Below, one piece after another: positions 10,922 through 24,355 of a stretch of DNA of 64,000 nt. Position 1 is the stretch's first letter; every line of letters starts with the position of its first letter. The position numbers and the translations under genes were made by a program. The stretch comes from Silene conica. Its lineage: Eukaryota > Streptophyta > Magnoliopsida > Caryophyllales > Caryophyllaceae. The notes below the pieces were generated by a model that was not told the origin of the DNA, ran no database searches, and was given only the letters and a program-made list of their open reading frames with translations. The stretch spans positions 22,166,247 through 22,230,246 of the forward strand of contig CM055319.2 in NCBI GenBank assembly GCA_029255685.2. The letters run 5' to 3'.

Positions 10922-11714
10922 AATTATACAAAAAGAATTAACAAGTTAACAAGATGGTAAATAAAGAGGGTAAGTAGATCAAGGGGGAGTAGAGATTACA
11001 GCAATTTTCATACTCAGTAAAGTATCCCTTTTCTGATGCTAAAATCTAAGAAGAACCCTAAATTAAAATCCCTAATTTGCAGTTCATTAAGTGAGGACAT
11101 CATCATCATCATCTGATGAGGCGGCTTGCTTTCGCTTGTTGGAGGAATCATTCAACTGGAGCTTATCGATTTCTCGAATTCGGGATCTATTTGTTCATCT
11201 CTCGCGTTGAGGGATTTTAAATTTTCCAGGTGATTTGATAATTTGGGGATATTATGAACCCTAGAAAATTGATGGAGTGAGGTAGTTGAGGATGAAGAAG
11301 AAGACAACATTACCATCATCATCGCCAACACTACCATCTTCATCGCCAACACTACCATCACCAGCCGCCTCCAAGTGAATCCGAAGAAGAATGAGGGAGT
11401 ATGAAGAGCGAGAATGGCGAAGTAAAAATAAGGAAGCAACAGAAGGTAAAGAAATGAGAAGAAGACAAAGAGCAGACTATTCATCACGCAGCATGCACAT
11501 GGAGCACTGCTCTACTGTTCACCAATTTCAAGTTTTTGCACATTTATAAGGGTTATAGATTCATATCCAAACTACCCTTTCCTAATAAAGCAAAGAAAAT
11601 TACTAAAATATCCTTATGGACAACCTTTATTTACCTAAAATATAAATGACTCACCATTAATCAAGCGGTTAGGTGATTTTGGAATGGAGTTAGCACTATT
11701 TTTCTGTCTTTTTA
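10922..11714. other. Mostly non-coding; short acidic reading frame on minus
   Basis: At about 11193-11087 the minus strand reads SRIREIDKLQLNDSSNKRKQ then AASSDDDDDVLT and a stop, resembling the acidic C-terminal tail of an unidentified protein. A (CAT)n/(ATC)n run lies at 11098-11115 and another near 11305-11360. No other feature was recognised. Confidence 0.35.
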
Positions 11715-11860
11715 GAGCTGAACTGAACTGAACTGAGCTGAACTGAATGAAGCTGAACTGAACTGAACTGCACTGAACTGAATCGAACTGAGCTTAACTG
11801 AACTGAATTTAATCGAGCTGAACTGAACTGAACTGAACTGAATAAAGCTGAAATTAATAA
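11715..11860. repeat. AACTG minisatellite
   Basis: Tandem GAACT/AACTG pentamers with scattered variants (GAGCT, GAATG), about 145 bp. Confidence 0.9.
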
Positions 11861-11886
11861 AAATGAAGTTTAATTAAGTTGAACTA

Positions 11887-11890
11887 ACAA

Positions 11891-11950
<60 letters not shown>
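11887..11950. repeat. (AAT)n microsatellite
   Basis: About 21 uninterrupted AAT triplets directly abutting the 5'-TGATAC end of the adjacent LTR, so the element may have inserted into the microsatellite. Confidence 0.95.
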
Positions 11951-13192
11951 TGATACCCGTCGTTGAGGGGTGATAAAGATAAGATTTATAAAACCTCAGC
12001 TTAAACTAGATAGGGTAAGTCAAGAGTCGAACACAAGGAGACAAAGTTAATAATGTTTGTGAATTTAAAGCTCATTCAAAGTAACAAAAGGGGGTTTTGA
12101 TTGTTGGGTTGAAACTGACACTAAGATGATAAAATAAACAAAGATGCTAAACAAAGGTGAAAGAGTGATTAGGAACTTCGGTTCCCCATGGCTAGGGTAA
12201 GTCAATATGAGGTAAATAACCAAATAACACAATCCTAAGGAACAAAGAATAAACTTTTAGGTCAATATTCTACCCAAACCTTACGGTCTTAGGGTTCCTA
12301 GTAAAGTACTAAACTTTCGTTCATAGGGCAATCCCAAAATTGTTGTTAAACTAATTCTAACAATCCTTCGATCTAGAAGAATTAGTTCACCAACAATAAA
12401 GGAGATTGGTATAAAAATCATAAAACCATTAAAGACCTAATTTTCGCCATGGTTCTCCTAATTCCCAATCAAAGGGATTAGCTATGCATAATTATAAAAC
12501 TAATACTAACAAATTCAAAGAATAACACGCGAGATAACATAATTGAAAGTAACGATTAAAGATCGCAAAGTATAGAATTGAACAACAATAAAAGCAAGGA
12601 ACAAGAATTGGAATAACAAGAAAGATTAATTGCATAAACTTACAATCGAACGGAAAAACAATAACGGATCTGAAAATTGGAGTTCTTCTCCCTAAGTCTA
12701 ATGTGTTTTGTGCTGATGACTGCTTAACCTAATAAAACTCCACGAGGTTCTACTAATAGTCTTTCTAATTACATGATTAAGTAAATAAAACCGAAATAAA
12801 GAAGTAAAAAGCGGAGCCCGTGAACTGGTCGACCGACCGGGCATAGTGGTCGGTCGACCACTTTAGCTGTAGGTGAGACTTTCTGTAACTGTGCATTGGT
12901 CGGTCGACCACTTAGGCTGGTCGGTCGACCGCTTCCTGTAGGTTACAGCTTCTGATCGGTTTGCAAACACCTTTAAGAACATGAGTTCGGATCCTTGCTT
13001 CGTGTATTTCCTTACGACAGCTTCCGGAGGACGGTTAAAGCTTGATTTTGCTCACTTCCGCTTGTTCCTACATTTAAAACATAGAAATGCCAAAGTAAAC
13101 CGTTTCGGGAGGAAAAGTAACTAAAAGTTACGAAAATGCATAGAAATACATGCTGAAACTATAAATAAAATGTACAGTACAAGCACGTATCA
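11951..13192 (-). mobile_element. LTR of an old Tat/Athila-like gypsy element
   Basis: A 1242-bp block starting TGATACCCGTCG and ending CACGTATCA has 6-bp inverted ends TGATAC/GTATCA. Next to it, read on the minus strand, are GAGGGCAAACAAGG and a purine-rich tract TTTGGGAAGA immediately before TGATACG. This is the usual 3' context (CTTGAGGACAAGCAA ... TTTGGGG ... TGATA) of plant Tat/Athila-type Ty3/gypsy elements, so this is the 3' LTR of a minus-strand element whose other end lies beyond the window. It contains palindromic GGTCGGTCGACC motifs. Fossil, old, partial. Confidence 0.65.
12825..12937. repeat. Cluster of GGTCGGTCGACC palindromic motifs
   Basis: GGTCGACCGACC and its complement GGTCGGTCGACC occur four times in about 110 bp of the LTR. 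A further inverted pair lies at about 13848-13884 in the internal region. Confidence 0.85.
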
Positions 13193-14957
13193 AATCTTCC
13201 CAAACAAAACCTTGTTTGCCCTCAAGCAAGCACTAAGACTCAATAAAAAGAATACTTCTACTGGAACGGATTTCATGCTCAGAACCAAACAAAACGCCAT
13301 GCCTAACCAATTTAATGCAACCTCCAAAGAAAATCAAGCATATTGCCAAATGCAAACGAATTGACCATGATGGGATAAAATGCTAAACTTTCAACCTTGC
13401 AAGACTCATTCAAATTGGACTCTCACGAGTCGCTCCATCACTCAAACAAGCAAAAGGGTGAAATATATGTGAAAGACAGGAAGATAAACAAGAATATAGA
13501 CTCTCACCTATCTACGACCCATAAGAACATGCCTGCAATCTAACATGAACAAAGTCTCTATAACCGTACACATGCATTCCACCACTGTAATAACCATGGC
13601 ACATGCCGAGGCGATTTGGGATTGTGAGGCTAAAGACAAGAAAGGGTTAAAGTGAATTTGGGAAAGAAGGGTTAAACCGAGCTAACAATCGTCAAACCAA
13701 ACTACAAAATTACTTCCATTCTTCTTTCCAAAACAAACCAATTCTCAAAAATCGTAAGCATGCTATCACAAATCCTCTTCTTTTCTTTCTTTCTTTTCAT
13801 ATTTTTCTTCTTTCAACGCAAAAGAAAAAGCTCTTGGATAGTGTTCGTGGTCGACCGACCATCGATGTCAGTCGGTCGACCACCTCAGATACCAGGCAGC
13901 TTCTGTTTTTCCCATTTTTTTTTCATTGAGTTCTTTCTTTTCTTTCTTTCTCTTTCATTTCTAAACTCAGAATTTTTCACTTTCTTTTCTTTTTTTCTTT
14001 TTCATCATTCCCACACATAATTTTCTTCAATGAAGCATAATAACCACAGATGGTCAAAACAGTCCCAACATACCATGTTACTAGCTCGGCTAGGGTAAGT
14101 AAATTTAGGATGTAGTATATGGGATAAAAGAGGCAATTTGGCTATGTGAGGGTTATGGGTAAACAAGAAAAGGGAAGCCTCTACCACATGTGTCAACAAA
14201 CCACAAACCCGAATGCATATAGGTATCAAGTAGACAAAGTTCATGCTTATGCAAGTTTATGTGACATGCCTTAGGAGGAGAAACTACTCTCAATCCTACA
14301 TGAAATCAGTCATGAATGTCACCGATTTATTGAGCTCTAGAACTTAGAATTTGAAGTAGCTTGCCAAAAAGAGAGTCAAGTCTAATTATTTAGCATAAAA
14401 TCAACAAAAACTGGTAGACAATACAAAAGACTAGCTTGAATTTTTTTTTGAAAATGCAAGGCAAGGCAGTAGGCGAAATGTGAGGCATAATCATCATAGT
14501 AACCATCCGTTCCGACTCGATCTATATGCCAAAGGAAACGTGCATTTTTTTGAATTTTTGGTATGTATGCAGGAAAAAAAGAGAAAATGCAAACTGAAAT
14601 GCAGTAAACGTGTGACAGAAAAAGATGAAATACAGAAGCAAACCCAACAAAAGGGAAAAGACAAAAGAGAACTAAACAAATGCAGACTCAACAAAAGGAT
14701 GCATACACCCTCCCCAAACCAAAACGCACAATCCCCTCATTGTGCTCATCAGCATATATTCACAACAGCAAATGGAGGTTGGGTAAAGGCAAAAAGAAGA
14801 AAACTAAAGGAAAAGGAAAGAAATAAAAAGCAAATACTTACAAGATACAAGTACCTCCCCAAACCGAACGTCGAAGAGGGGAGGTTTGGGCTCAACTCTA
14901 ATCCTCTGGGTCATACTCCGACCCACTAGCTTCCGCTTCCTCCTCCTCTTCCTCCTC
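13193..14957 (-). mobile_element. 3' internal region of the Tat/Athila-like element
   Basis: Non-coding 3' region of the same fossil, with CT-rich runs at 13785-14010 and a second inverted pair of the GGTCGGTCGACC motif at about 13848-13884. At its right end the minus strand encodes an acidic tail (EEEEEEAEASGSEYDPED) that stops at about 14898, likely the end of its polyprotein. It is interrupted at 14958 by element A. Confidence 0.5.
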
Positions 14958-16186
14958 TGTAACACCCCCATTTACCTAGGAGCCTGGACTAGGACTTCCA
15001 GGGTAAATAGGACCGTTACCATCCTGGTTAAACCAGGGTAGTAGATAATCATAGTGAAAGATAGACAGTACTTTAAATATAAATTTTTTAACTGAAATCT
15101 GGTACAAGACAAGTCCTTGAAAAAGTCTAAAATCCATACAACTGATAACAACCTCAACTAAAAACATGTAAAACTAAGTGATCTACAACTAAGTCGGTCC
15201 ATGCCATGTCTCTCATTCCATGCCCAGCTCCTAATCCTGTTGTCTCTGACCTGAAAGATCTACTCCCCATTCCGGATCATTGTAGGTGAATACGAATACA
15301 CTGTCAACCTCGCGGTTGAATAACGCAGTAATAAACAATGCAGACAAATGTGATATGCTAATGTCATGAAATGCGCGAGCTCAATCAAAATCTCATTCTC
15401 ATACCCTTGCACCAAGCCATACCGAACCTCTCGGCAGACTATAATCGGTCATCACCGAACACCAGCTCAACAGCTGATAAGACACCAGGCCTGGTCTGCA
15501 GAACCACCCTGGGCTTTACATCAGAATAATAACTGATCCATATCTTTCTCAATATTTAATGCATATGCCATGATTATGAATGCAACACCAAATAATTAAT
15601 TATAAACTATCATGCTCAGAATTCATACTTGCATTCAACAGGCAATGCACATCCACACATAACTTAATACAGAGTAAAGCACCGGTGTAACCTACCTAAA
15701 ATAGCAAATCTGGACTAGCAATCACCGTCTAATAATATTCCTCCTCGAATTCCGTTCCTATAATTATTACTCTTATCAAATTCTACTCATATAACAAACG
15801 CTACTAAAATTACTTAATCATGTTCCACATTGTGAATATATCCATATATAAGCATGCCCATAACATACAATCATCGTTAACCAAATATGGCTTACTATTT
15901 TTAGACTTACTATAAATAGCATAAACTCAACCAAATTATCATGATACCAATAATAATTATAACAATTACAACGACAATACTCATATGAATAATTCACGAC
16001 AACTAAAATTAATACATTACTAATAATAATAGTTGGTGCTAATTTGTCATGACAATTAAAAATAAGTAAACATGTAACCTAATGATAACATTAATATCAA
16101 TAGCACCCAATAATTGTAAAATGATAAAATAATAATAATAGTAACAATACTAATACTAATACTAATACTAATACTAATACTAATAC

Positions 16187-16238
<52 letters not shown>

Positions 16239-17376
16239 CAACTAAACAACTAAGTAAACACAAAACCGTAACCATCACACTAACACCAAAGTCAACAGCG
16301 TGCTCACGGACCCAGCAAACCCGAAACCGCTCGCAACAACCTTGACAAACCCCGCATCCAACACCAATCCCAGTCTCTGACCTCACCGTGGGCACCACCA
16401 GGCTCGCCTTTGGGTCGCGGTGGTCCCTGGGGAGAGGTCGGTTGCTGACGATCACCACCACAACCTCCAACAGCCGCGAGAGAAAACCCCCTGCAACCCC
16501 TGTTCTGTTCTTACTACACTACTGCTATGTTTATGTGTATCCCGCCAGAACGACAACCACCATCCCACGGCCCAGAAACACCACGACCTACTGTAACCAC
16601 CACCAATCGACTCCCTAGACTACCACCATTCTACAAACCCTAACACCCATAACCACTGTGTACATGAACTTTGTCGAATCAAGCACAAATACGACTAGTT
16701 TAACACCTTATTCTGAAAACCCAGAAATGAAACACCCTAAAAGACGACTTTAAATCATAAAAGACGACTCATTGATGATCAAAACATGATGAATACATAA
16801 CACAGATTAAGAATTTACAAGAAAACATGATTATTATCATTTGGTGTAATCACAAATTAATCTTAAACATCAAACAGAAAACACGAAAGCAGTAAAAACG
16901 AGATAAGTATGGTGGTCATACCTCCTTGCCCTAGCCAACGACCACCCTATAAACCCTAGAACCACCGTGAGAAACGCCCCTTTGCAAACTCAGTAGTGAC
17001 GGCAGGAGATGTGGTGTGTGAGTGAGTGTAATTAGGTCAGAAAGAAGTCCCTATAGGTGTTTATATAAGGCGGCTGGAAAGGTTGTTCTGAAATTCTGAT
17101 TTCAAAAGTGTATATGTCGTGTGTGGGCTTGTGTTTGCACGCAACCCTAGGCCCGAATACACGACTACCCACGCATGGTTCAGGCCCATCACGCACCCCA
17201 ATGTTCAAATAACATGAGTCTACTCCGGTTTTGTTAAAAATCCGCACACACGACTCAATTACTAACGCATAAAATACCTCGTTCACTAACTCGTTTTCGC
17301 TTAAAACCCGTCGTCATAAAATTAAGTATAGCATTATTATTATTAAAAATGGAAGTAGAAAATACGGGGTATTACA
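14958..17376 (-). repeat. Element A 3' LTR
   Basis: 2419 bp, plus-strand ends TGTAACACCC and GGGTATTACA. It contains (AAT)n and ACTAAT-hexamer microsatellites at 16125-16235 and the motif block around 15410-15530 (CGGCAGACTATAAT ... CACCAGGCCTGGTCTG ... CACCCTGGGCTTTA) shared by all LTRs of this family in the window. Confidence 0.9.
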
Positions 17377-17412
17377 GTCTTCCCTCCTTACAATGAACTT
17401 CGTCCCGAAGTT
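17377..17412 (-). promoter_or_regulatory. Polypurine tract and ACTTCGGGACGAAGT hairpin (A)
   Basis: Read on minus, a GAAC/TTCG..CGAA/GTTC hairpin is followed by a purine-rich tract (TAAGGAGGGAAG) abutting the LTR, the plus-strand primer site of the family. A related palindrome GTTACGAGGACGTAAC lies at about 17544-17559 just after the polyprotein. The same pair occurs in elements B and C. Confidence 0.8.
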
Positions 17413-17564
17413 CACCGTCCCATGGTCAACATAACTGATCATAAAACATATAGCGAACACAGAAAGTGACAGCATATAACATTAGAAGCTAATAAAAGTA
17501 CTTTAAAATACGAATTGTCACATTCTGCCCTCCTAAAAAGAAGGTTACGTCCTCGTAACATACC

Positions 17565-20500
17565 TCAAGTAAACAGTTCAGGATATTTTTCCCTCATCGA
17601 AACCTCAGTCTCCCAAGTAGCTTCCTCGACATTATGATTTGCCCATAGTACTTTGACAAGCGCGGTCTCCCCATTCCTGGTTTTCCGCACCTTCCTGTCG
17701 AGTATTTCCTTGGGTCTCTCCTCGTAGGTCAACTGCTCATCGACCTCGATGACCTCATGGTCAACAATATGCGAAGGGTCACTGATATATCTCCTCAGTT
17801 GTGAAACATGAAACACATTATGCAATCTGGATAACGCTGGTGGTAGAGCTAATCGATAAGCTACCTCACCAACTCGCTCCAAAATCTCGAATGGCTCAAT
17901 GAACTTCTAACTCAACTTGCCCCTCTTGCCAAACCTCATTACTCCTCTCATGGGTGACACTTTCAGCAACACTTTTTCTCCAACCTCAAAGGTGATGTCA
18001 CTCCGTTTTAGATCCGCGTAACTCTTTTGCCTATTTTGAGCAGCTCTCATCTTCTGACGGATCACCTGGACCTGTGCTATCATCTCCTGAATTATCTCAG
18101 ATCCCAAAGTCACCGTATCAGCTCGATCATCCCAGCAAACTGGACTCCTACACTTCCTCCCATACAATGCCTCAAAAGGAGCCATCCCAATGCTAGCATG
18201 ATAGCTGTTGTTATATGAAAACTCTATCAAGTCAAGTCTATCTTCCCAAGATCCCCCGAACTCTAGCACACAAGCCCTCAACATATCCTCCAGTGTCTGG
18301 GTAGTCCTCTCAGTCTGACCATCAGTTGCTGGATGGAATGCAATACTCATCTTCAAAGTAGTTCCCATCAATGTCTATAAATCTTGCCAGAACTTAGAGA
18401 TGAACCTGGAATCACGATCAGACACAATGTCCTTAGGGACACCATGAAGTTTCACCACATGCTTAATGTAAGCCTTGGCCAATTCAGCTTTACTCCAAGT
18501 CTCCTTCATCGGTATGAAATGGGCTGACTTAGTCAACCTATCTACAATCACCCAAATCATGTCATTCCCCTTCGAAGTCCTCGGTAAACGCACAATGAAA
18601 TCCATGGAAATGCTTTCCCATTTCCACTCAGGTACGTCTAGGGGTTGCAACTTCCCTTGCGGCCTCTTATGCTCCCCTTTGACCTTCTGACATACCAAGC
18701 AACGAGAAACAAACTTAGCTACTTCTTGCTTCATCTTTGGCCACCAGAAAACTTTCTTCAGATCCTTGTACAACTTATCCCCTCTAGGATTAACGGAATA
18801 AGGTGTAGAATGAGCTTCAACCATAATCTTTCTCTTTAGCTCCTCATCTTCAGGCACACACCATCTCCCATCGAACCTCAAACTATCATCTTTGTGAACC
18901 TCGAACTTAGAATATGGCTCTGCTTCACTAGCTTTGCTCACTGCCTCACGCCACTTCTGAATTCTAGGATCACTCTTCTGTCTTTCTCGAATCTCGGAAT
19001 ATAACTCAGGCTCGATCGTCAGATCCCCCAGGGTCTCACCCTTCCTGATCACTGCGATCCCCATCTGACCCAATTCACGATGCATACTCAATCTAGACAT
19101 AGCTGTGCATAGAGCGTGAACGGACTTCCTACTCAATGCATCAGCCACAACATTAGCTTTTCCTTCCTTGTACAGAATCTCCATATCATAATCTCCAATA
19201 AGCTCGATCCATCTCTTTGGCACATGTTTAGTTCCCTTTGAGTATAGATGTACTTCAGGCTCTTATGATCAGAATACACTTTGAATGTAGCTCCATAAAG
19301 ATAATGTCGCCATAGCTTAAGTGCAAAAACTACCGCTCCCAACTCCAGATCATGCGTCGGATAATTCTCCTCATAAGGCTTCAGCTGCCTAGAAGCATAA
19401 GCGATTACTCTCCCGTTCTGCATCAGCACACATCCCAGTCCCTTCTTAGAAGCATTAGTGTACACCTCGAAATTCTCACTTCCCTCTGGCAATATAAGGA
19501 TAGGAGCTGTGGTGAGACGCTCCTTCAGGTCTAGAAATGCATTCTCATAGCTCTCATCCCAGACGAATCTGTTCTCTTTCCGCATCAACGAAGTCATCGG
19601 TTTGGCTATCTTTGAAAAATCTTTCACGAACCTCCTGTAATAACCAGCCAACCCCAAGAAACTACGAATGTCGACCACATTCCTCGGTCGCTCCCATTTC
19701 GAAACGGCCTCAATCTTGCAAGGGTCAACAGACACACCCTCCTTAGACACCACATGGCCTAGAAAAGCAACTTTCTCGAGCCAGAATTCACACTTACACA
19801 ACTTGGCATACAATTGATGATCCCTCAAAGTTTGTAACACCAAGCTCAAATGTTTAGCATGCTCTTCTCTATTCTTCGAATACACCAAAATGTCATCGAT
19901 AAACACCACCACAAACTGGTCCAGATAAGGACTAAACACTCTGTTCATCAAATCCATGAAAACAGCAGGTGCATTAGTCAAACCAAATGGCATCACTACG
20001 AATTCATAATGCCCATACGTTGATCTGAACGCAGTCTTGTGTATATCTGCATCCTTGATTCTCAGCTGATGGTACCCTGACCTCAAATCAATCTTGGAAA
20101 ATACACCAGCCCCACTCAACTGGTCAAAAAGATCATCGATGCGAGGTAAAGGATACCTATTCTTTATTGTCACATTATTCAGCTCCCCGTAGTCCACACA
20201 CAGCCTCATGGTTCCATCCTTCTTCTTAACGAACAACACAGGCGCTCCCCAAGGTGACACACTAGGTCTCACATACCCCTTGCTGGCGAGCTCATCCAAT
20301 TGCTTCCTCAGTTCTTCCAATTATTTAGGTCCCATGCGATAAGGTGCTTTAGAAATTGGCTCAGCTCCAGGTTTCAGGTCAATGCCAAAGTCTAAGTCCC
20401 TCTTTGACGGCAACCCAGGAATCTCTTCGGGAAATACGTCTTCAAAATCCCTTACAACATCGATCTCACTGGCTTGGGGTTTTTCTGCAGTCAGATCTCT

Positions 20501-21626
20501 CACATGGCACAACAGCATCTCATCACCCCTCTTTAGGCAGGTCTTCAGCGCATTGATAGTTATCAGCTTCAGTTTAGGCTTCACAGAATATCCTTTGTAG
20601 GATACCCTCACTCCTTTAGGTCCCCTCAAGGTGATCTTCCCTTGGTAGCAATCAATGTAGGCCTTATACTTTTTCAGCCAATTCATCCCTAGTATCACCT
20701 CAAAGCCACCCAAAGGAAACTCTATCAAGTTCGACTCAAAACTCACATCTCCTACTTGGATCATTACATTGGTGTAAACTCTATTACAAGCTATGGACTC
20801 CCTAGATGGTATGGTTACAGAATCAGCTATACTACTATATACATCGAGTCCTATAGCCCTAGCATACTCCGCAGATATGAAAGAATGCGATGCACCAGAA
20901 TCAAATAAAACGAAAGTAGGAAAGGTATGTACTAGAAATGTACCAGTAACAACATGTGCATCCTCCTCGGCAGCCTCCTTGCCCATCATGAATAGAGCCC
21001 CACTTTTCTTAGCCCCACTTTGGTTCACGGATCCTACTCCACTCTGAGTGCTAGCCTCTGCCAAGGTCTTTTGGAAATTACCATTACCACTACTCTGATT
21101 TCCTTGGTAGCGGTTCTGATTATTGTAATTGCTGAAATTCCGCTGGTAGCTATTACCTCTGGATCTGTTGTTGTTTGAGTAGCTTGCATTTGGTGTTCTG
21201 AATCCACCACTCTGATTGCCTCTATGGTAACTGTTCCAAGCACTTTGTGTTCCCGACCAACAATTGGATTGCTTGTGCCCAATTTTCCCACACTTGAAAC
21301 ATGTAGGGTTGGCACCACTTGTTCCAGACATAGATCGATTCCCGCCTCGATTCCCATTACCCCCGGATGCATTGCTTGAGAAGAAAGACCGATACTGATT
21401 ATTTGGTTTTTTATTCCCTGAGCTTTCGGCCCCAGCTTCTGCTTTCCTCTTGTCCCCCTTGGCCTTCTCCTCTTCCTTAATCATATCAGCGATTCTTTCT
21501 GCCTGGCCAGCCCTCTCATATATATCTTCCACAGTCGTGGGCTTAGTTGCTAGTAAACTTCTCTTGATTTCAATGGTTAGCCCTTTCTCAAACCTAGCAG
21601 CTAACATCTCCGATGTGTAGCCCAGG
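17565..21626 (-). pseudogene. Element A gag-pol remnant
   Basis: Read on minus: part of gag with a CCHC zinc knuckle (CFKCGKIGHKQSNC), aspartic protease ([12 protein letters not shown]), reverse transcriptase with the FIDDILVYS active-site box, RNase H ([19 protein letters not shown]), zinc-binding and catalytic parts of integrase ([17 protein letters not shown]), and a C-terminal chromodomain-like end ([19 protein letters not shown]). Domain order PR-RT-RH-IN identifies Ty3/gypsy, and the chromodomain-like end plus long LTRs point to the Tekay/Del lineage. A fossil with about four interruptions. The N-terminal part of gag is separated from it by the nested element B array. Confidence 0.9.
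21622..21626. other. Candidate target-site duplication of element B (CCAGG)
   Basis: CCAGG precedes the left LTR of the element B array inside element A gag. The matching copy would lie after the last LTR of the array, beyond the window. Confidence 0.4.
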
Positions 21627-24164
21627 TGTAACACCCCCATTTACCTAGGAGCCTGAACTAGGACTTCCAGAGTAAATAGGACCGTTACCATCCTGGGTAA
21701 ACCAGGGTAGTAGATATACATAGTGAAAGAAACACAGTACTTTAAATATAAATGGTTAAAATGAAACTATTACAAGACATAGTCCCAAGGACTTCCAACA
21801 ACTAAAATAAAATTAAATGTTCAACTATGAAAAATACAACTCAGTGATCTAGAAGCTAGGTAGGTCTAGTCCATGTCTCTCTTCCATGCCCATTCCTAGT
21901 CCACCTGTCTCTGACCTGAAAGATCTACTCCCCATTACAGATTATTGTAGGTGAATACGAATACACTGTCAACCTCGCGGTTGAGTAGAATAACACAATA
22001 ACAAGTAATGCAAACAAACAGTAATATGCAAAAGATTATGTCATGCTCGAGCTCAATCTCATTCTCATTCTCAAACCCGTAACTCCCAGCCATACCGAAC
22101 CTCCCGGCAGACTATAATCAGCCGTCGCCGAACACCAGCTCAAAAGCTGATAAGACACTAGGCCTGGTCTGGAGAACCACCCTGGGCTTTATATCAGAAC
22201 ACTATCTGATTCACAATATCTCAGTAACCAATGCATATGCATGCTCATGAATATGATAATAAAACAATCAATTATTAAACCTCATGTTTTAAAAGAAAAC
22301 CATACTTGCATCCATCACAATCAATTACCACATCCAATAGTAGTACATCACAGTAAAAGTATAAGTGTATCCTACCTGGAATAGCAAATTCTGACAAGAA
22401 AATCACCGTCTAGAAATATTCCACCTCAAACTCCGTTCCTGTAAAATTACTTAATATCAACTTCTATCCAATCAAACAATACAACCACTACATACTTGAT
22501 CATGTCCCTAATAAGCTTACTTAAAACACATGGTGAAATATCCACATCAAGGCATGCTCATATATACGATTACTACTTACTAAATTTAACTTGCCATTTT
22601 TAGAGTTACTATTATTAGACTTACTATAAATAGCATAACTCAACCAAACAATCATTATATCCCAACAAAAGATAATTATTATTAACCACAATATCCTTAC
22701 TATAGTAGCCATTCCAACGAATACGAACACATGATAAATATCGTTTATAGTACTATTTACATATCATTTACCGAGTCTTTAACATTAATAGTAATGACAA
22801 TAATAATAACAATACCCATAGTATCTAACATACCATATGAATACAATATAATCATGCCAAAGTTAACAATCATAATGTTAATGTTTATAAACACAATATA
22901 CATATACAATATTATGACCTTTAAACTAAGATACTAACAATATGATAATTATCATCATTCTAATCAACCATAATTGTAGGTAAAGGGAATTAGGATGCAT
23001 CTTAATAATAATAATAATAATATTAGTAATAATATTAATAATAATATCGTTATTAGAAAAACAGACCCAACAAAGAAAACACGAAGTGAAACTAAACCCG
23101 CAAAACAGTCCACCACCGTGCCCAAAACCCGCGTCAAAGACTCACCTTAGACACCAGCCGTGACCACCACCTTCACCCCTGGCACCACCAGACTCGCCAC
23201 TGAGTCTTGGTGGTTCCAGTGGTGGGGGAAGTAGTCGCAACCAGCCTGCAAACACCCACGAAAACTGAAACCAACGCAGACTCACAGCAACAGACCCCAT
23301 ACCCTGACCTGTAACCACCCCCTGCTCCACCGTGTGCCACCACGACCCACTGTGATAACCACCCGTCGACTCCCTAAACTGCGACCAACCCACGCACCGA
23401 CACCAAAACACAGATTACATAGCAAGGAGGACGAGATCGAAACCCATATGTAAACGCATCAGTGCAGACTCTGGTTTAACAAAATCAACAAAACGAACCC
23501 AGACTTGTCATACCCAGAAACGAATTGTCCTAAACAATGACCTTAAACAGTAAAAGACGACATCTTGATGAACAACACATGAAGATTACATAACATAATT
23601 TACGAATTTGCAGAGAGACATGACTATTAGCATCTAAGGTGATCATACATGGTATTAAAAACGCAAGGCAAAACATGAAATCAGAAACCAACGAGAAAGT
23701 AGGGTGTTCATACCTCCTTGCCCCTGCCAATCGACCACCCTATAAGCCCTAGAACCACCGTGTTAAACGTCCCTTGCAAACTCTGTAGTGGCAGCAGTCT
23801 ATGAGGTGTGTGGGTGTATGTGAAAATTAGGTCAGAAAGGTTTTTTTGTGGTATAAGTAGGACGGCTGAGAGGGAGTGTTAATAATTCTGTTTTCAGAAT
23901 TAAAATAACGTGTGGAGCTAGGGTTTTGCACGCAGCCCTAGGCCCACTAATGTGGCTTTCCGAGTATGGGTCAAGCCCTTCACGCACTCCAAGACCCAAT
24001 TGACCTATCCTAAGTACGGTTTTTCTTAAACGTTTGCATTCACGACTAAAAAAAACACATGTAAGGCACCTTGTTCGAACTACTACTTCTTGCTTATAAA
24101 TCCGTCGATTTGCTAAATAATATAAAATATTACTTAAAACGACACGAAAATACGGAGTATTACA
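21627..24164 (-). repeat. Element B array LTR 1
   Basis: 2538 bp; plus-strand ends TGTAACACCC and GGAGTATTACA. Almost identical to the middle LTR over its whole length, indicating recent origin. Contains (AAT)n tracts near 23004-23046. Confidence 0.95.
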
Positions 24165-24355
24165 GTCTTCCCTCCTTAAAATGAACTTCGTCCCCGAAGT
24201 TCACCGCCCCCACGATTAACCAGACTAAACAAAAGCATGCATCGAATCACAGAAAGCGATATCATGTGACGTTAAAGCTAACTAATAAGGCAAGTTAAAC
24301 GCGAATTGTCACATTCTACCCTTCTAAAAAAAAAGTTACGTCCTCGTAACATACC

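Larger units (their letters stand above)
14958..21626 (-). mobile_element. Element A: Tekay/Del-type chromovirus (Ty3/gypsy), broken
   Basis: Visible part of a minus-strand Ty3/gypsy element: 3' LTR 14958-17376, purine tract next to it, and coding region 17565-21626. It sits inside the Tat/Athila-like fossil and is itself interrupted at 21627 by element B, so its gag start and 5' LTR must lie beyond the right edge of the window. LTR and polyprotein resemble those of element B but are clearly more diverged, so it belongs to a sister subfamily and is older. Broken, with roughly four interruptions. Confidence 0.85.

Noticed and set aside
23142-23411. Gly/Trp-rich open frames within the LTRs (also near 43468-43728, 16204-16470, 46725-47253)
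   Set aside because: They fall in GC-richer LTR parts, lack any family resemblance, and change freely between LTR copies.
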